Assembly: GCA_025617745.1 (NCBI GenBank)
Contig: CM046873.1
Location: 27,727,410-27,791,409, forward strand
Origin: Heliocidaris erythrogramma
Lineage: Eukaryota > Echinodermata > Echinoidea > Camarodonta > Echinometridae
Reading direction: 5' to 3'
Length of the DNA: 64,000 nt
Each line of letters opens with the position of its first letter. Position 1 is the first letter of the stretch. The translations under genes were made by a program, and so were the position numbers. The notes beneath the pieces were generated by a model. That model made no database searches and was not told the origin of the DNA. It was given only the letters and a program-made list of their open reading frames with translations. Shown piece after piece: positions 1 to 12,804 of the stretch.

Positions 1-345
1 TTGAAAGAAACTGTCTCAAAGCAATTGGGAAAGGTTGGTTATATAGCACATAAGAATTGTTGTATACTGGTAAGGTTTTGGAATCGCTGAAATGATAAGA
101 AATTTACTCAATCCTGCTGAGAGTCACATGCACTGCACAAAAATGTGTATATGGGACTACACACGAATGTTTGGCCAAAGATTTTCACTGTTTCTTGTCA
201 TATTTTGACTGTGAGAGCATTTGAAGAGCAATCCATTTCAGGGGACATATCTACTATAATTATAATCTTCAAAACTAACATAAAAACAATGAGAAAGCTC
301 AAATTATTTTTTTACCTTCCCAAAACTCTAGCTTCCCTTTAAGTT
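1..345 (+). repeat. Dispersed repeat A, copy 1 (cut by window start)
   Basis: This roughly 330-bp AT-rich segment recurs in diverged form at 32475-33110 (same orientation) and at 25315-25700 and 38205-38555 (opposite orientation). Shared landmarks are GGTTTTGGAATC, CACATGCACTGCACA, TATATGGGACT, and CATTTGAAGAGCAAT. No coding potential is visible. It is an old interspersed element of unknown class, and it lies in the intron just before the last synaptotagmin exon. Confidence 0.7.
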
Positions 346-781
346 GTAAATCCCAGGAAATCTTTGAATAGTAGTAGAGGGTGGTTTTTTCAAGCATCCT
401 GATTCTTGGTCATAGACGATTGACCCTTTTAGATGCTTTGTGAACAGCTTCAGGCAAGACCATGTTCAAATTTGATGAAACTGATCTTACATGTACATGT
501 CCACTCCTAATTGTTTTGAGCAAAAAGTTATTTCAAACATGTACAACATCTCCCCACCCCTGGGTAGCTTCATCAGTGATTTAAACACTGTTTTTCATCA
601 AGGCCCTGCATACAAAAACACATGAAAATGTCACATAATATATGTACAAAGTTAGGAATGATTGCAAAGCCGAGTATGTCCTTGCCATCAAAGATTGTAT
701 AAGATATTATGCAAGCTATGGTAAGTTCTGGTAAGTTCTACAGAATATTAATGTGTTTATTTTGCTTCACCCCCATTACAG

Positions 782-967
782 AAAGTGACGCTGGTGGTGA
801 CTGTAGTGGACTATGATCGCATGGGCAGCAGCGAACCTATCGGCAAAGTGGTACTTGGATGCAATGCCACAGGGGCGGGACTCCGTCACTGGAGCGACAT
901 GCTGGCGTCGCCACGGCGACCAATCGCCCAATGGCATACACTCCAAGAACCCGAGGAGAATAAGTAA
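782..967 (+). CDS. Synaptotagmin-1-like, terminal coding exon (3' end of C2B domain)
   Basis: The exon follows a consensus acceptor (CCCCATTACAG, with AG at 780-781) and begins AAA GTG ACG. It reads 61 codons to TAA at 965-967. The product is the last part of a C2 domain: a beta strand [13 protein letters not shown], then [30 protein letters not shown] and a short acidic tail ending [19 protein letters not shown] and the WHTL element near the C terminus are typical of the synaptotagmin 1/2 group, where the C2B domain binds calcium, acidic lipid and SNAREs on synaptic and secretory vesicles. The split just before KV-VVTV matches the usual final-exon boundary of this family. Upstream exons, including the transmembrane segment, C2A and most of C2B, lie outside the window. 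I am confident of the family, less so of the exact paralogue. Confidence 0.9.
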   Translation, partial: KVTLVVTVVDYDRMGSSEPIGKVVLGCNATGAGLRHWSDMLASPRRPIAQWHTLQEPEENK

Positions 968-2472
968 AATTAACAAAATTGTAACAAAAGCTAAAATGAT
1001 AAATTAGGGTAAAGATTGATTATATCCAAGTGATTGAACTATTTAATGAGCCCCATGGGAGTGGAGATTTGATTTTAATGAAAATATGAAAAAGATTGGA
1101 CACAAAGAGAACCACTACCAATGAATTTACATAACACATTCAGCATTGACAGTTTAGTTCTTCTTATATCTCTATGTTAAATATGCGTATCATAAAATGA
1201 CAGATAGTATTAAATGGATTAGACACTGCCCCGCTTTTTATATTAGTGGAGCAGAGACATAATGCGTATCAGTTCTGCTGTGGCAAAACATATCGTTCCA
1301 GATCAATGCCAAATTTAAGTACAGTCTTAATATCACAATACAGGATATGGACTTCATCATTACTGTATCTGTTCTTGGTAGTGGTTCCCTTTATTTTAAA
1401 GCGTGCCAGATCTGAACGGATCTTGCGTTTTCAGCGAGAATTTTTCAGATCTAGTACTGCAAGGGGTTCAAATAGAGGTTGATTCAAAATAGAGATAAGT
1501 AAGCCTGTAAGGAAAGCCTAGCTGCCTACGCCATTGTATTTGCTCAGTCATTGATGAAAAATCAGCGAGATTTTAAAGCAATTTTTATTATGTGTTTTAT
1601 CTGTTTGATGTTTCTTTGGAATGAGCCCACCCTATCTCAATTCATGTTTGGGGTGTGAGTGCAAAAATTCACATCCTGTCACTGGATCGATTAGGGAGGT
1701 GCTCACTTTTAGCATGCAGTTGATTTTAGTAAGTCTTTAGGCTGGTTTTTATCTTTGTTTACGTCAGAGTCGTTCACATATTGCAGAATACAAATGAAAT
1801 CTTGTACTGTCTTTTTCACACTCGGCTAAGCTTTGCTGCACAACTGTTTGTATAAGCTTTCTAAAAACCTAAACCACCCAAAAAAGAAAAGTTTATGAGA
1901 AGAGGACCATTGCGATACCACCGTTCCACATTTCATCAAAGAAAAGCCAGCCTAAAGATTTCGAACTTCTTACCCAGTACCTCGAGTTCTGTTGAATGTT
2001 TTATTGTATTTATTTAGCCTTGATATTTCTCATGCCGGAGCACAGCGTAGCCCGAAGGAATGCCCTTTGCTTCGGTTTGATTAATTATTAGTTCTAAAAA
2101 CACTGGAAACAGAGTAAATGGTGTGAAAATCGATGATCGCAGAACCTGAGTCCAGCCAGCTTCTGCGATCTCTTTCATACCGGTGACCCAACCCCATCCC
2201 TGCCCTTCCCCTTCTCCTTAATCGTTGTAGCTGATGAGTGACCCCTCCCCCATCCTGCACCTTCTTACCCATGAGCCTTTTGTTTTCGTTGGCGCGTTTT
2301 TAAGTTCAGTGGGGAACGGATAAATTTTTCAGTGTGTCTGCTGAACCGTGGATACCTGTAAATGTCATTTAGTCTTCTGTCGAGTAGGAACGAGATACAG
2401 GGAACAACCAGATCTCACAGGGATGCTGTCCCCGTAACCATGGCAACGGATGCAAGGGGTTATGTCTATATC

Positions 2473-2478
2473 AATAAA
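2473..2478 (+). terminator. Candidate polyadenylation signal AATAAA (synaptotagmin)
   Basis: This is the first canonical AATAAA that I see downstream of the synaptotagmin stop, about 1.5 kb away. In AT-rich DNA such hexamers occur by chance, so the assignment is weak. Confidence 0.25.
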
Positions 2479-2730
2479 GCATGATTATCACCTAAACAAA
2501 ACTCAAATTCATTTCTTTCTACATGAATTGCCATGTATGCATATTCTAGTTCTGCAATCTCAAATTATTTGTAGCTCCTCGAGCGCTTCTTTATTCTAAA
2601 CAAACTAAATTGTTCTGAAGCCAAAGCATTGATACTGTCCATCACAATTTTGCCGTGTGAAGGCATATTTATAAGAACTGGCTTAGGTCATCCTATGGGA
2701 CCAAAATATAACAGCTATATCAGACCAGGT

Positions 2731-2753
2731 TGTTGATGATGATGATGATGACT

Positions 2754-2788
<35 letters not shown>

Positions 2789-2789
2789 C
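2731..2789. repeat. (GAT)n trinucleotide microsatellite
   Basis: Nearly pure GAT/ATG repeat of about 59 bp with one interruption (GACTAT). It is intergenic and not within any coding frame. Confidence 0.9.
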
Positions 2790-5557
2790 AGGAGAGCAGT
2801 AGTCCTACTGAGATCTGGTTGTTTGGTAAACGTTCAAGTCATCCTCTTTTCCACCCCCACCACCCCCAGACTTCTTCTTTTTTAACAAGAAGGGTTTCTG
2901 CTACAACAAGCCTACGATGCTAATGTTTTTAGGTTTCAAAGAAAAAAACTTGCTGACATTTAAAAGTTATTACAAGATGGGGATGTTTATGATCATTGGA
3001 TTAAGTCACTTCACTTCCCTGGTGTAATTATTATAAACTCCTGTGGGGAAAAAGTCCTGCTATGACTGCATTTAATATCAGTGAAATATTTGTGTGTCTT
3101 GGCTTCAATTGCTACTTGTAGAAAATTCAGAAGAGACAAAATGTGGACTGTTTCTAACATCGGTCTGCAGTAGGAGTTTTCATTGACCTAACCCTTACCA
3201 TGAAGTTGTAATTAACATTATTATTATTTCTTGTCAACAGATGAAAATAGGGACGAGTCATTTTACATTTGGAAACATGACATTACAGGCCTTGTTGTAG
3301 CAGAATCCTGATTTTTTTTAAAATGATATATGCGCTCGATTATTCATTGAGGTACGAGTGATTTTTTTTTGCTGCATTTAAACAAGATTATTTTTAATCT
3401 TTTTTTTGCAAATTGAATGATTGATATCAAATTCTGCAAGCCTTTAACTTCTCTCCAGTAACCCCCCCCCCTTCCCCCACCCCCTGGAGATGAAGTTGAG
3501 GGCGGGGTTTGTTTAACACCTTTTTTTAGCGTAGGTCAAGTTGCGTCAAAGAGAGGGGCTGAAAGGCATGAGCTGGCCTTGGCTTACGCTGAAAATGGTT
3601 TTCAAGAAAATTCATAAAATGAATAAACTTTTCAAATACTGAATGGGTAAGTCATAAGTGGCTGGCAAAGCAGCACGAAAGATATCCAAGAAGGAAACAC
3701 AAAAATGTTGTTTTTCCCCGGCCCCCATCGTAAAAAAGAAATAAATTGGAAAGAGGCTGACAGAAGCAAGCTTGCCATATAATATTATTGAAATGTGTGC
3801 TGTAATGCTGACTACCTTTGTCAACGACATACAGTGTTCCTGTGAATTTCTGTCCCGACGTTCTAATGACTAACTTTAATTTGGAATATGTATAAATTTG
3901 CTGGATCTAAGTAATGTATAATCAGATTATTTAAAAGTAAGATAGTGTGAAAAAGATTCACATTATGGTATTGTGAAAAAAAAAGAAATTTGCATATTTT
4001 GCCATGCCAAACTATATTTATTAATAGGGAAAAAGTAAATACATGTAATTTACCAGTTCTACATCTTTTGTAAATATGTTCTTCACCATGAAGTCTCATA
4101 TATATTTATTGACGATTTTTAATTAGTATATGCCATATAATCATATAATCTTTACCTGCAATGTGTCATTCAACCTGTGTTTATGAATGGGTAAAATGTA
4201 CTTACGCTAAATTTTCATGAATTATTTAGTGATGCAATATGATTTGTGTACTCGCGATTTCAAATGACTTTGTACTTGTGTGTACAAATTCTGAGGCCAT
4301 GTTACTTAAAAGAGCCTTGTTTCATTTCAGAATGTCCAGAAATCTAGAGGGCAGATGTAGATTGCAATAAATATGTCTGAGAAATTATATGTATATGGCA
4401 TGAATCAGAATCTGAACATTAATAAAAGTTCAAAAATATGGCATTTCGGATTTAAATTGAAGCAAAAAGCATACAACTGTGCTTAACAAAGTCATGAGCA
4501 TGTGAGGAAATATTAGAACTTTACATTTTATTTTCAAAATTCCAAGTCCTGTGTATTTAATGTATGAATGACATATAATCAGCGTTCATAAGATAAAGAA
4601 ATAACCATGTTTACTTTTACGTTGCCAGTCTCTTTCAGAAAAATACAGTGTACAATTTAGTCACGTCCACACTGTCATATACATGTAATCATATTCATAA
4701 TTTTTTCAAAATAATATTAATTCTGATTTACTAAGTATTCCCAGTTGACTATTCATATGATGTATTCAAAGCATTATCTTATTATTCTATTTAAGTGAGT
4801 TTTATTCATCACATACGTGCAAACAAAAACTGGCTAGACAATACATTTATATTATCTTAGACACAACACATCTAATGTTTATCTTTCCTCAGCTGTATAA
4901 ACTCTATCATTCCTAATCTTATCTACCTAATCAAATTTGGAGGGGAGTATTCTATTTCATATCAAAGTACTTTGTTTCTCAAAATTGTGTCTTTTCAGTT
5001 TAAGAAGAGAGAGAGAAATTTCGAGAGAATAAACAGTTTATATTTAATTGATTGCAGTGAAATATATAGGGATTTATTTTAAAAAAAAAGCATTGCCCAA
5101 AGGCTTTCATTTTGCCATCTTGCTGGCTTGCTTCAAAAAGACAGGTGTTAATTTTATGTTAGACTCTTGCTGATGTACTTGGTTATGAGGTAAATGTACT
5201 TGCTCATATGCTAATCACCTGCACCAGTGGCCCAAGAACACCTCCAAAAGACGGGGTACGACAAGCAGACAGCTATATTATCAGAAAAGTTTATACATTC
5301 TATGAGTTTAGCGTTAAACTTCCTTGTGTTACTTGCATACAGACGGATTGGAGGTGTCACCGAGAGGTGTGAGCGTAGCGCAGTCCTTGCACAGCAAAGA
5401 AGATGGTGCACAAAATGTTCGATTGCAGCCTTGTAAGTCCAGTCTTGGTGTTCTTGCGATACCACACGCTTGGACTGCTCCTTACGCTCACATCTTCGGT
5501 ACCAGAGATAAATAGAAGTTGGAGAAATACCAGTTCAAATGAATGAGGGCTTTCTTC

Positions 5558-5601
5558 CCAGGCTTGTGTAACACATTACCAGGCTTGTGTAACACATTAC
5601 C
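5558..5601. repeat. Perfect 22-bp tandem duplication
   Basis: A 22-bp unit starting CCAGGCTTGTGTAACACATT occurs twice head to tail. It is a simple recent local duplication with no coding context. Confidence 0.85.
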
Positions 5602-8600
5602 AACATGTCAAAAGCAAAAAGATGATCTTCAATATACCCGTTATGTGTCTGGATCTATATCTCTTTAAAAAAAAAAATAATCTAAAGGTTTTATAATCCT
5701 GGATATTTTTGCTCACATCAGGACCTGGTCCTAAGTACAGGGTCTGGACCTGACACAGCACCATTGTATATAATCATGCTGTGAATGCATGCAAATACAC
5801 CATATGGGAGTCTACATCAAGACCAATTGAACTTTACAATTCTGTGGTAAAATGTCGAAATTTGGTATCATGTCAATAGAGGACCAGGATAGCTTTTTTG
5901 GCTGCCACATTTCCATTTCTCTGTCTAACCTGCGTTTTTCCGTTAAGGATACCATACAAGCCTGTGAAGAAACCCTCTTAATTTACTGGACAGTAATAGT
6001 ATCCCCCATGTGTTAGCAGAAAGAGTGTAGAAAGCAGATAAGTTTGTGTATGGTTACCTAGTGTTATTTTGTGCAAATTTAAGAGGATGATCTATTTCAT
6101 AATCACCAGAAGTTATTATATTTGAACATTATGTTAACAATGTTTTAACCCTTTAAGTACTAAGCTCAAGATTCCTCGTGCAGGAGTCTATGGACAATGC
6201 ATGTTATACCAAAATCAAATTACTCGACGGGTTAAGATAACCTGGGTCACTTTTTCTCTTTATTCAAGCTATGATGTCTAACAGCGATAAAGTTTGTTCT
6301 GGAAAGTACATATTGTGATTATTTCAGAAAAGGGAAATAATCAGAAAAATATGAATGCATGGAACTCAGCATACAAGACTGCAGTTACTATTCCTTCCAG
6401 CACGTATCCATTCCATCTATCTTTTCATTCCTCTGCATTCAAAAGTTTCAGTATGGAAGATTTGAGTTATAAGTATGGTCTTGTGTTATCAAGTTGCAAG
6501 AGAAATGGGGTATTGGAGGAGTTTTGATATATTTTACGACAAACATGAATAGAATTGGAAGGGTTGGTATATTGTTCTATGTCGATGCCGATATGATTAT
6601 GGGTTATGATTTGTTATCATACGATATCAATGTAAGAAGGATTGAAATTGCTCAGATCAGTTCTGGTCGCGAGTCCCATTTCTCAATTAGAAGTTGATGA
6701 TATTTTTGGTTCCTCATTGCTAATAGAAGAGCACCCAAGATAAGTTGTGAAAAGAGTCTAAAGTTAGTGCCCCAGCCTCAGAGGTAATGGGGTAAACTCG
6801 TGCCATTCCTGTATGTGTTTCATGTTCGCATCCAAAGCTAAAAATTAGTGATCTTCAGTAAAATGTAATGTCAAGTAATTAAAAAAAACTTGGACAAGAA
6901 CATCGGAACAGATGTCGATATCGTTGGAACACTGGGACTGGTTCTACAGCCTGCAAGCGAAAATGTGCACCATGCATTTCCTAGGAGTATATGTTAAATA
7001 TCACCAAAAAAAGGCATGAAAATTAGTATATGGGACTGCACATTTGTCAATGTACTGAAGATTATGTCGGATCTTTAAGATGATACTCCAAGGGAAAATG
7101 TTCCGATGCTTTTGTCCAGTGAAAATCCCATCCATGTGCATGTTAGGAATGTAGCGTTCATAGGAAAGAATTAGATTTTTAAAGGCGAATGTTTTTCACC
7201 CTGGCTGGTTCATTTAACAAATTCAGACTAGTATATTAGACCAAGATACAACTAGAAAAAATTATGTTATATCTTGCACTGCGTGGATAGTTGAGATATG
7301 TACATGTATCTTAGATGGTAATGACACCTTACAGTGCATCACTTTTCAAAGCTGATAAAGAAAGACCTGCAATTTGGCAGTGCAGGATGCATATTCATCG
7401 AGATTTGTGGAGATGCTCAATTTAAGTCACTGAAATAAGTTTTGGGAACTACAGCTTAATACTGATCTTGGTGCTTGAGCCAGCCAATTGCAAATAAAAA
7501 ATCCTTGTAGACACCCCCCCCCCCAAAAAAAAAAACACAAAAAAAACAACAGAAATGAAGTAAAGACGGTAAATATTATTGTGATAAATCAAATAGGAAT
7601 GATTGAGGAAACTTTCATATTCTTGAAATGGTACAAATATTTCATCATCTTTTGATACTTTATAAAGTTGTCAAACAAGTGGCATGGTTTGTTGTCTGTT
7701 ATGAATACATGTATATCCCCCGATTCCACTGTCCGAAGAAAAAACATCCATTAAACCCAAGTAAATTGACATTATTTCATGTTGTTACACTAGCTAGCTG
7801 CTGTTAGTAATGGAGATGTTATCATTATGCGTTAGAGAAGTGACCAGTTGAACATTTAGGATGCTAATATCACACTGACAAATTATGTAGATGACCCCCA
7901 CCTATTGGTGTGAATCCCATGTATAGATATTGGTGTTGTGTTTCTTTAATGACTCTCAAAAGTAGACATGTTGGTGTACATTTATGAGCTGTGGATATCA
8001 TTATTAACAGAGATACTTTTGGTCTGAAATATGAAAGGATGTCGACATTTGAGTAGTAAAACAGAATTTGTGCTATTCACTTCTTGTGTAGAAAAATTGT
8101 TTCACTTTTGGTCATTGAACCTGAAAATCGGTTGAATCAGCTATTCCATTTTTAAAAGAAATCTTAATATCTGATGTTGCAACTGAGCAGAAATAATGTT
8201 TACTGCTACATGCATTATAGCCTTTTGAAACTAACAGGTTTCCAAAAGGAACATACAGCCTTTTTGCAATCCAAACACAACCATCCTATCTTTCATAATT
8301 GTTATTAGAAGAGTAAAAATTATACACATGCACATAATACAAGTGTGTACTAATTGAGTCATCAAAGCTGTTTTAAGTACACTCCAGATTTTTTATCGTA
8401 CACTGTAGATGCTGCTGTCAGACACATTTTTTTAAGGCTTCAAATTTGGTTAAAGATTTGCTCCTGCTGAAAATATACTATGTATCAATATGAAGATTTC
8501 TTGTACTGCCCACTAACCAGAAACGTACAATATTGCAAACATGTATGCTATTTACTTGCGTAATAATGCTTTCAATACAACATGTATTGTACTTGCAAAA

Positions 8601-9251
8601 ATAATTTGTTTCATCATTGTTTCATGGTTTCATCGTTCGTACTCTCCGCAGATCCAAATTGGCAACCATTTGCAGCTAAGGAAACAAACTATGAGACATA
8701 CTGATATTTTCAGAAAATTAAGCACATTCTGTTTTATACGTCTATTTAAATATTTATATTTCTTTATTAAATACTGTTCATGCGTAGTCGTCTAGTTTAA
8801 ACCAAAGTGGGAAAGTCTTTTGAAAGCTTCTAATAAAATGTCTGCTTTATTCTCTATCCATCCATAATAGATGTATTCAGAAGAGAGATGTATAGCTAAC
8901 ATTCCTTATTTTTCAGAATTAATGGTGGCATTGTGAAATATTGTATCTATAGTACTACTTCTATATATTATATCATTCTTCATTGTGTTCTTGAAGTTGA
9001 TTGTGTATTTATGAGAGAGAGAGAGGAACCAAATTTTATCAAAGATGTTGGTAGCGTGGTACATTTGTTACCGACAGATTCTGTATTCGTTGTTTCCCTT
9101 TAAGCTTTTATGTGCATAGTTGTACATTATGGCTGTGTACATAGCCTCTCCTAGGTTGAAAGAATAAATGTGTGCAATTGTCCTTGTAAATGTCACAGTG
9201 AGAAAAAAAAAAATGTGATCTTGTTTGTTTATTCGTGTTAATTCTTATGTC

Positions 9252-9610
9252 TGGTGATAGGTGAGGCAAATGCGAAGGAGAAAATGAGTGACATAGAGGA
9301 TGACGAGAGATATGAGAGAATGTGTTTGAAGAGAGAGAGAGAGGAAAAGGAGAGAGAGAAAGATGAAGATGGGGAGAAGAAAAACGGTAAGGGAGAGAGA
9401 GAGAGAGAGATGTATGTGTGTGGAATGAGAGGAAGAAGATGCATTGATAGAGTGATGAGAGAGAGAGGAGAGGGAAAGAGTCTGGACTTAGCTCAAAGAG
9501 GGAGAGAGTCGGGTGGGGGAACGGGAATGAGAGAGAAAGAAACAGGGTAAAGGAGGGATGTGTGCAGATGGAAAAGGAGAGATAGAAAAGAGAAAGAAAG
9601 ATCAGGGACA
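9252..9610. repeat. Long purine (GA-rich) tract
   Basis: About 360 bases are overwhelmingly A and G on the plus strand, with GAGAGA runs, so long open frames arise on both strands from base bias alone. It belongs to the same class as the pyrimidine or purine tracts near 22.23, 29.64, 36.96 and 44.7 kb. Such tracts can form triplex DNA and are GAGA-factor-like in sequence; function here is unknown. Confidence 0.85.
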
Positions 9611-9789
9611 GAAAAGAGAATTGGGGAAGGGGAAAGACCATGAAGCTACACCTTGTATTGGCCGGTGATAACCTACCCCCTCCCAGTAAAGAAGAAACCA
9701 AATAATGAGATGGATCTCAGTCCGAATATCCTTGATTCGATATGAAAGGTTACAGGCTATGAATAAGAGTAAGCCTTAAGCACTGGTGG

Positions 9790-9960
9790 TGGGGGTAGGA
9801 GGTACGAGCCCCCCCCCCCCCCCCTGAAAAATAATGCGTATTTTCTCCATTTTTAAACAAAGCCACATTGGAAATCACCAAGTTAATATAAATATATATA
9901 TATACATATGTATATATAATCTATCGGCCTGAAAGATCTATGATTTCCTGTGCCCCCCTC
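9790..9960. repeat. C-run-containing repeat remnant
   Basis: A run of about 18 C after ACGAGCC is followed by AT-rich sequence with a TATATA block and ends near GTGCCCCCCTC. It resembles the other G/C-homopolymer-ended repeats of the window, such as those at 10.4, 45.1 and 60 kb. Confidence 0.5.
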
Positions 9961-10388
9961 AAAATATAATAAAATAAAATGAATAAATAAAAAAAAGAAA
10001 TAATAAAAAGAAAAGGACTAATGTATTCACATTGTCGTCTTCGCCTTCTTCTGTACGAGTTCACAGATTTGTATACACGAATTGGACAGCGCAAAATATG
10101 GATTCATAGCAACAGTTTATTAATAATTTTCACAAAACTTGAGCTACTTTGCAAGGTTTTCTCAACTAAACCCAATGATTTGCAGTCCTGTTTTAGCTAA
10201 AATGTTGCTAACCTCAGATGGCGCTATATATGAGCGAGAGCACGAGCAGCGGTCCATCGATCTCTCCCTCGTTCTCAATCTCTCTTGAGTACTTTAAAAC
10301 CAGAAACTTTCGCAACATTAAACATAATGACAGCCAAGTTTGCTGCAAGAAACTTTCTCGAACAGCAATAATTTTATGTTGTTTCAAT

Positions 10389-10680
10389 CAGGGGCGGATC
10401 CTGGATTTTGTATAAAGGGGGGGGGGGGGCACACAAAATGTTGGATTGTCAACTTTTGGAAACTTTTTGAAGGGAGATCCGTATTTTGTTGGTCTCTCGC
10501 CAGCCATCCAAATGCTGTTCAGTGAGGGGAGGGGGGGGGGGGGGGTACGACCAAAAAATATTGTCAGCCCTCCAAAAGTGACTCAGTGGGGGGGGGGGGG
10601 GGGGGGGTCCCTCCATAATTTTCTGACAAGCAAATAATTTTTTTTTTTCTATTCTAAGGGGGGGGGGGGGCACGGGCCTG
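10389..10680. repeat. G-homopolymer-rich dispersed repeat with GGGGCGGATCC end
   Basis: It starts with CAGGGGCGGATCCTGGATTT and contains four separate G runs of about 11-22 bases (near 10418, 10528, 10587 and 10660), ending GGGGGCACGGGCCTGG. Segments such as CCATAATTTTCTGACAAG recur near 60930 (CATAATTCTCTGACAAG), so this is a dispersed repeat family. The complement GGATCCGCCCCTG appears at the end of the 45.1-45.26 kb remnant. No protein is encoded. Confidence 0.75.
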
Positions 10681-11496
10681 GATTGTCGCGGTTTGATTAT
10701 TTCGCGGCAATTTCACGAACCTCGACCACTCGCGGAATTCGCGAGAGTTTCATGCATGCAAAATTTCTGGTAGATACAGTAAGTCTCAAATCTTCCAAAA
10801 ACACACTTTACACTCACGTTACTATACCTTCCTCTTACTTGCGTCATAACGGCAATCCGAGAATTATATTATTGATATATACTTTTTTTTAATCTGTCCG
10901 TCAATTTTGTTTTTTATTTATTATTATTTTTATTTTTATTCTCAATCATTCTTATCAGTTGTTAATATGTGAATTGTTTCTTATTGATTCAATAAAACAC
11001 ATAATATTTTTTTTTAAAACTATACCTTCTTCTTTTCCTCACACCCCTATCCGTCGTTATTAAAAAAAGATTCTGCACTTTTCTGGAGAACCTTATTATT
11101 GTATTTTTACTCACTAAGCCTATCAATTACTTTTGATTTCATATTCAACGTGATTTGGCGTAACTTTTCGCAGTCTAGTGTATCTTTCCTCACAGCGTTT
11201 GTGATTTTTTACATGTTTGTCTAATTCATAGAATATAAGTCATTTTTATCGAGATGGTTGTTGTCATGTTGTTGTTTTTTTCCCCATTTTTTTCCACCTG
11301 TAATATCTTTTTGAAAAATACAACATATTTTTGTTGCTTTGTTCTTCTTGTTTTATACTAAAATACATACCTTGATATACTTTTGAGTTTCTTTGGGGGT
11401 AGTGATGTATTTTTATACAACATTTTGTTTCAACTTTTGTTCTCCTTTGTTCACCTTTGTTAGTTTGGTTATCTTTTTATTGCTTTTGATTTGCTT

Positions 11497-11563
11497 AGTT
11501 TGGTTTGTTTGTTTGTTTGTTTGTTTGTTTGATTGATTTTTTTTTGGGGGGGGGGGGGGGGGG
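11497..11563. repeat. (TTTG)n microsatellite followed by a G run
   Basis: Several GTTT units lead through T-rich sequence into about 19 consecutive G, immediately upstream of ordinary AT-rich DNA. Confidence 0.8.
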
Positions 11564-12088
11564 AACTGGTACATTGCCGTCTACAACATATATATTTGTA
11601 ACTCCCAAATGAACGTTTTTACTGTTCATTTGAAGTATTCTTGATCTACAATGGCCTCATTCGCGTGAAGGTCCTATTCGCCTATGACCCTGTACCATTT
11701 AAAAACATTAAGTTCATCACAAAAAGGTCAACAAGAATACTTAATTACTAATAAATACACGATGACGTGAGACGTGAATTAAAAAAAAAATGTGCGATAG
11801 CAGCACCAGCACCAGAGTAGGCCTTTAAAAAAAATTAAGTTGAAAACCTCTGACTGAAGCAAGAGCTCACATTTATCTGCAGCATTACATATATTTTTCT
11901 TAATTTCTAACAAACAACAAAAACGGGGAGTATATTTGACAACGGGTCAAGGCAAATCACGGGGTGCCCCCTCATACACCACTCCCGTTTGATAGCAATA
12001 ATTGATTTGAAAAAAGAGACCCTACATTATACCTACGTTATCTGACAGGATCAAGCTGTATCGTGACCATGACATATCTCCTTTAACC

Positions 12089-12207
12089 CCCCCCCCCCCA
12101 AAAAAAAAAAAAAAAAAAAAAAATTATAATAATAAATAAATAAGAAATAAATAAATAAAATAAATTAATTAATTAAAAAAAATATATATATAAATAAATA
12201 AATAAAA
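12089..12207. repeat. C run, A run and (TAAA)n low-complexity block
   Basis: C9-10 is followed by over 20 A, then AATAAATAAATA-type repeats and AATTAATTAATT. This is a pure low-complexity block about 540 bp upstream of the catalase start codon. Confidence 0.85.
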
Positions 12208-12439
12208 ATGATGAGGTTGGTTAAAATTACAAATTCTGGATACGCACCTGTTCCCGAATATGTAATTTTACTCATTTTCACCATAAAAAGTGTCAAAATT
12301 AGAAACTGGCTAGCTGATATTTGGACAAAAGGTGTCAGCCCCCCTCGTGAAAATGTGCCCGTATGCCTACAACAACATTCTCCTCCGTTTTATTTTCCTG
12401 TTCGTCCCTGGCCCGATCTGACTTTTGGATACTATCAAT

Positions 12440-12744
12440 TACGTATGCAAATTTATTTATTGTGACGTTGGGACGAGCCCTCCGTGAGCTGGCCAATCAG
12501 CGACGGGTATCACGTGATGTAACAACTGACCTCCATCGAGGGTTCGCGAGAATGAGGCCAAAGTGCACCTGTGTGTACATCAGAGTGCGTATAGAAATTA
12601 GAATACTATATGCGTAGAATATATTACATGCGCAAAATAGTTGCATTGCACTTGTTGTGATTGCGATTCCTCGGCTCGACGTGGTATAGGTAGAGCAGTT
12701 CTTTCATAATATTTTTCGACAGAAGTGATTCAGTATCCCCAAAC
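12440..12744 (+). promoter_or_regulatory. Putative catalase promoter and 5' UTR (CCAAT box, TCACGTGA E-box)
   Basis: This region upstream of catalase exon 1 is more GC- and CpG-rich than its surroundings. A CCAAT box lies at 12493-12497 (GGCCAATCAG) and a palindromic E-box TCACGTGA at 12510-12517. I see no TATA box at a convincing distance. CCAAT-box, TATA-less promoters are known for animal catalase genes. The TCACGTGA core is the kind of site bound by MITF/TFEB or USF-type bHLH-Zip factors. The transcription start is not visible, and the promoter assignment is inferred from position and motifs. Confidence 0.55.
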
Positions 12745-12804
12745 ATGGCCAGCAGCAGAGACAAGGCAACTAGGCAGCTTGAAGAGCACGGTACTGCCCA
12801 AAAG
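12745..12804 (+). CDS. CAT: Catalase exon 1 (residues 1-20, start codon)
   Basis: ATG sits in a good context (AAACATGG). It opens a 20-codon exon, MASSRD...HGTAQK, ending in the donor AAG|GTATTC in phase 0. The start MA(S)SRD and the end AQK mirror the first exon of vertebrate catalases, which also ends in phase 0 right after the Gln-Lys region. Exon 2 opens in the same phase with GKTERLTT, equivalent to the family's DVLTT segment. The frame stays open into the intron, so only homology and splicing mark the end. CCAAT and E-box motifs lie about 250 bp upstream. Confidence 0.85.

Larger units (their letters stand above)
968..12439. other. Intergenic region between synaptotagmin and catalase, including synaptotagmin 3' UTR
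   Basis: No exon-like open frame flanked by splice signals, and no recognisable protein, was found in this 11.5 kb. It should begin with the synaptotagmin 3' UTR, whose end I cannot fix. ATTAAA at 1209-1214 and AATAAA at 2473-2478 are the first plausible polyadenylation signals. The remainder is AT-rich with many TACATGTA motifs, microsatellites, a 370-bp purine tract near 9.25-9.6 kb, and G-run repeats at 9.8 kb, 10.4-10.7 kb and 11.5 kb, listed separately where clear. Confidence 0.6.

Noticed and set aside
9108-9701. 197-codon minus-strand open frame
   Set aside because: It is Ser/Leu/Pro low complexity from translating a GA-rich tract, with no domain, and a plus-strand frame of the same origin overlaps it.
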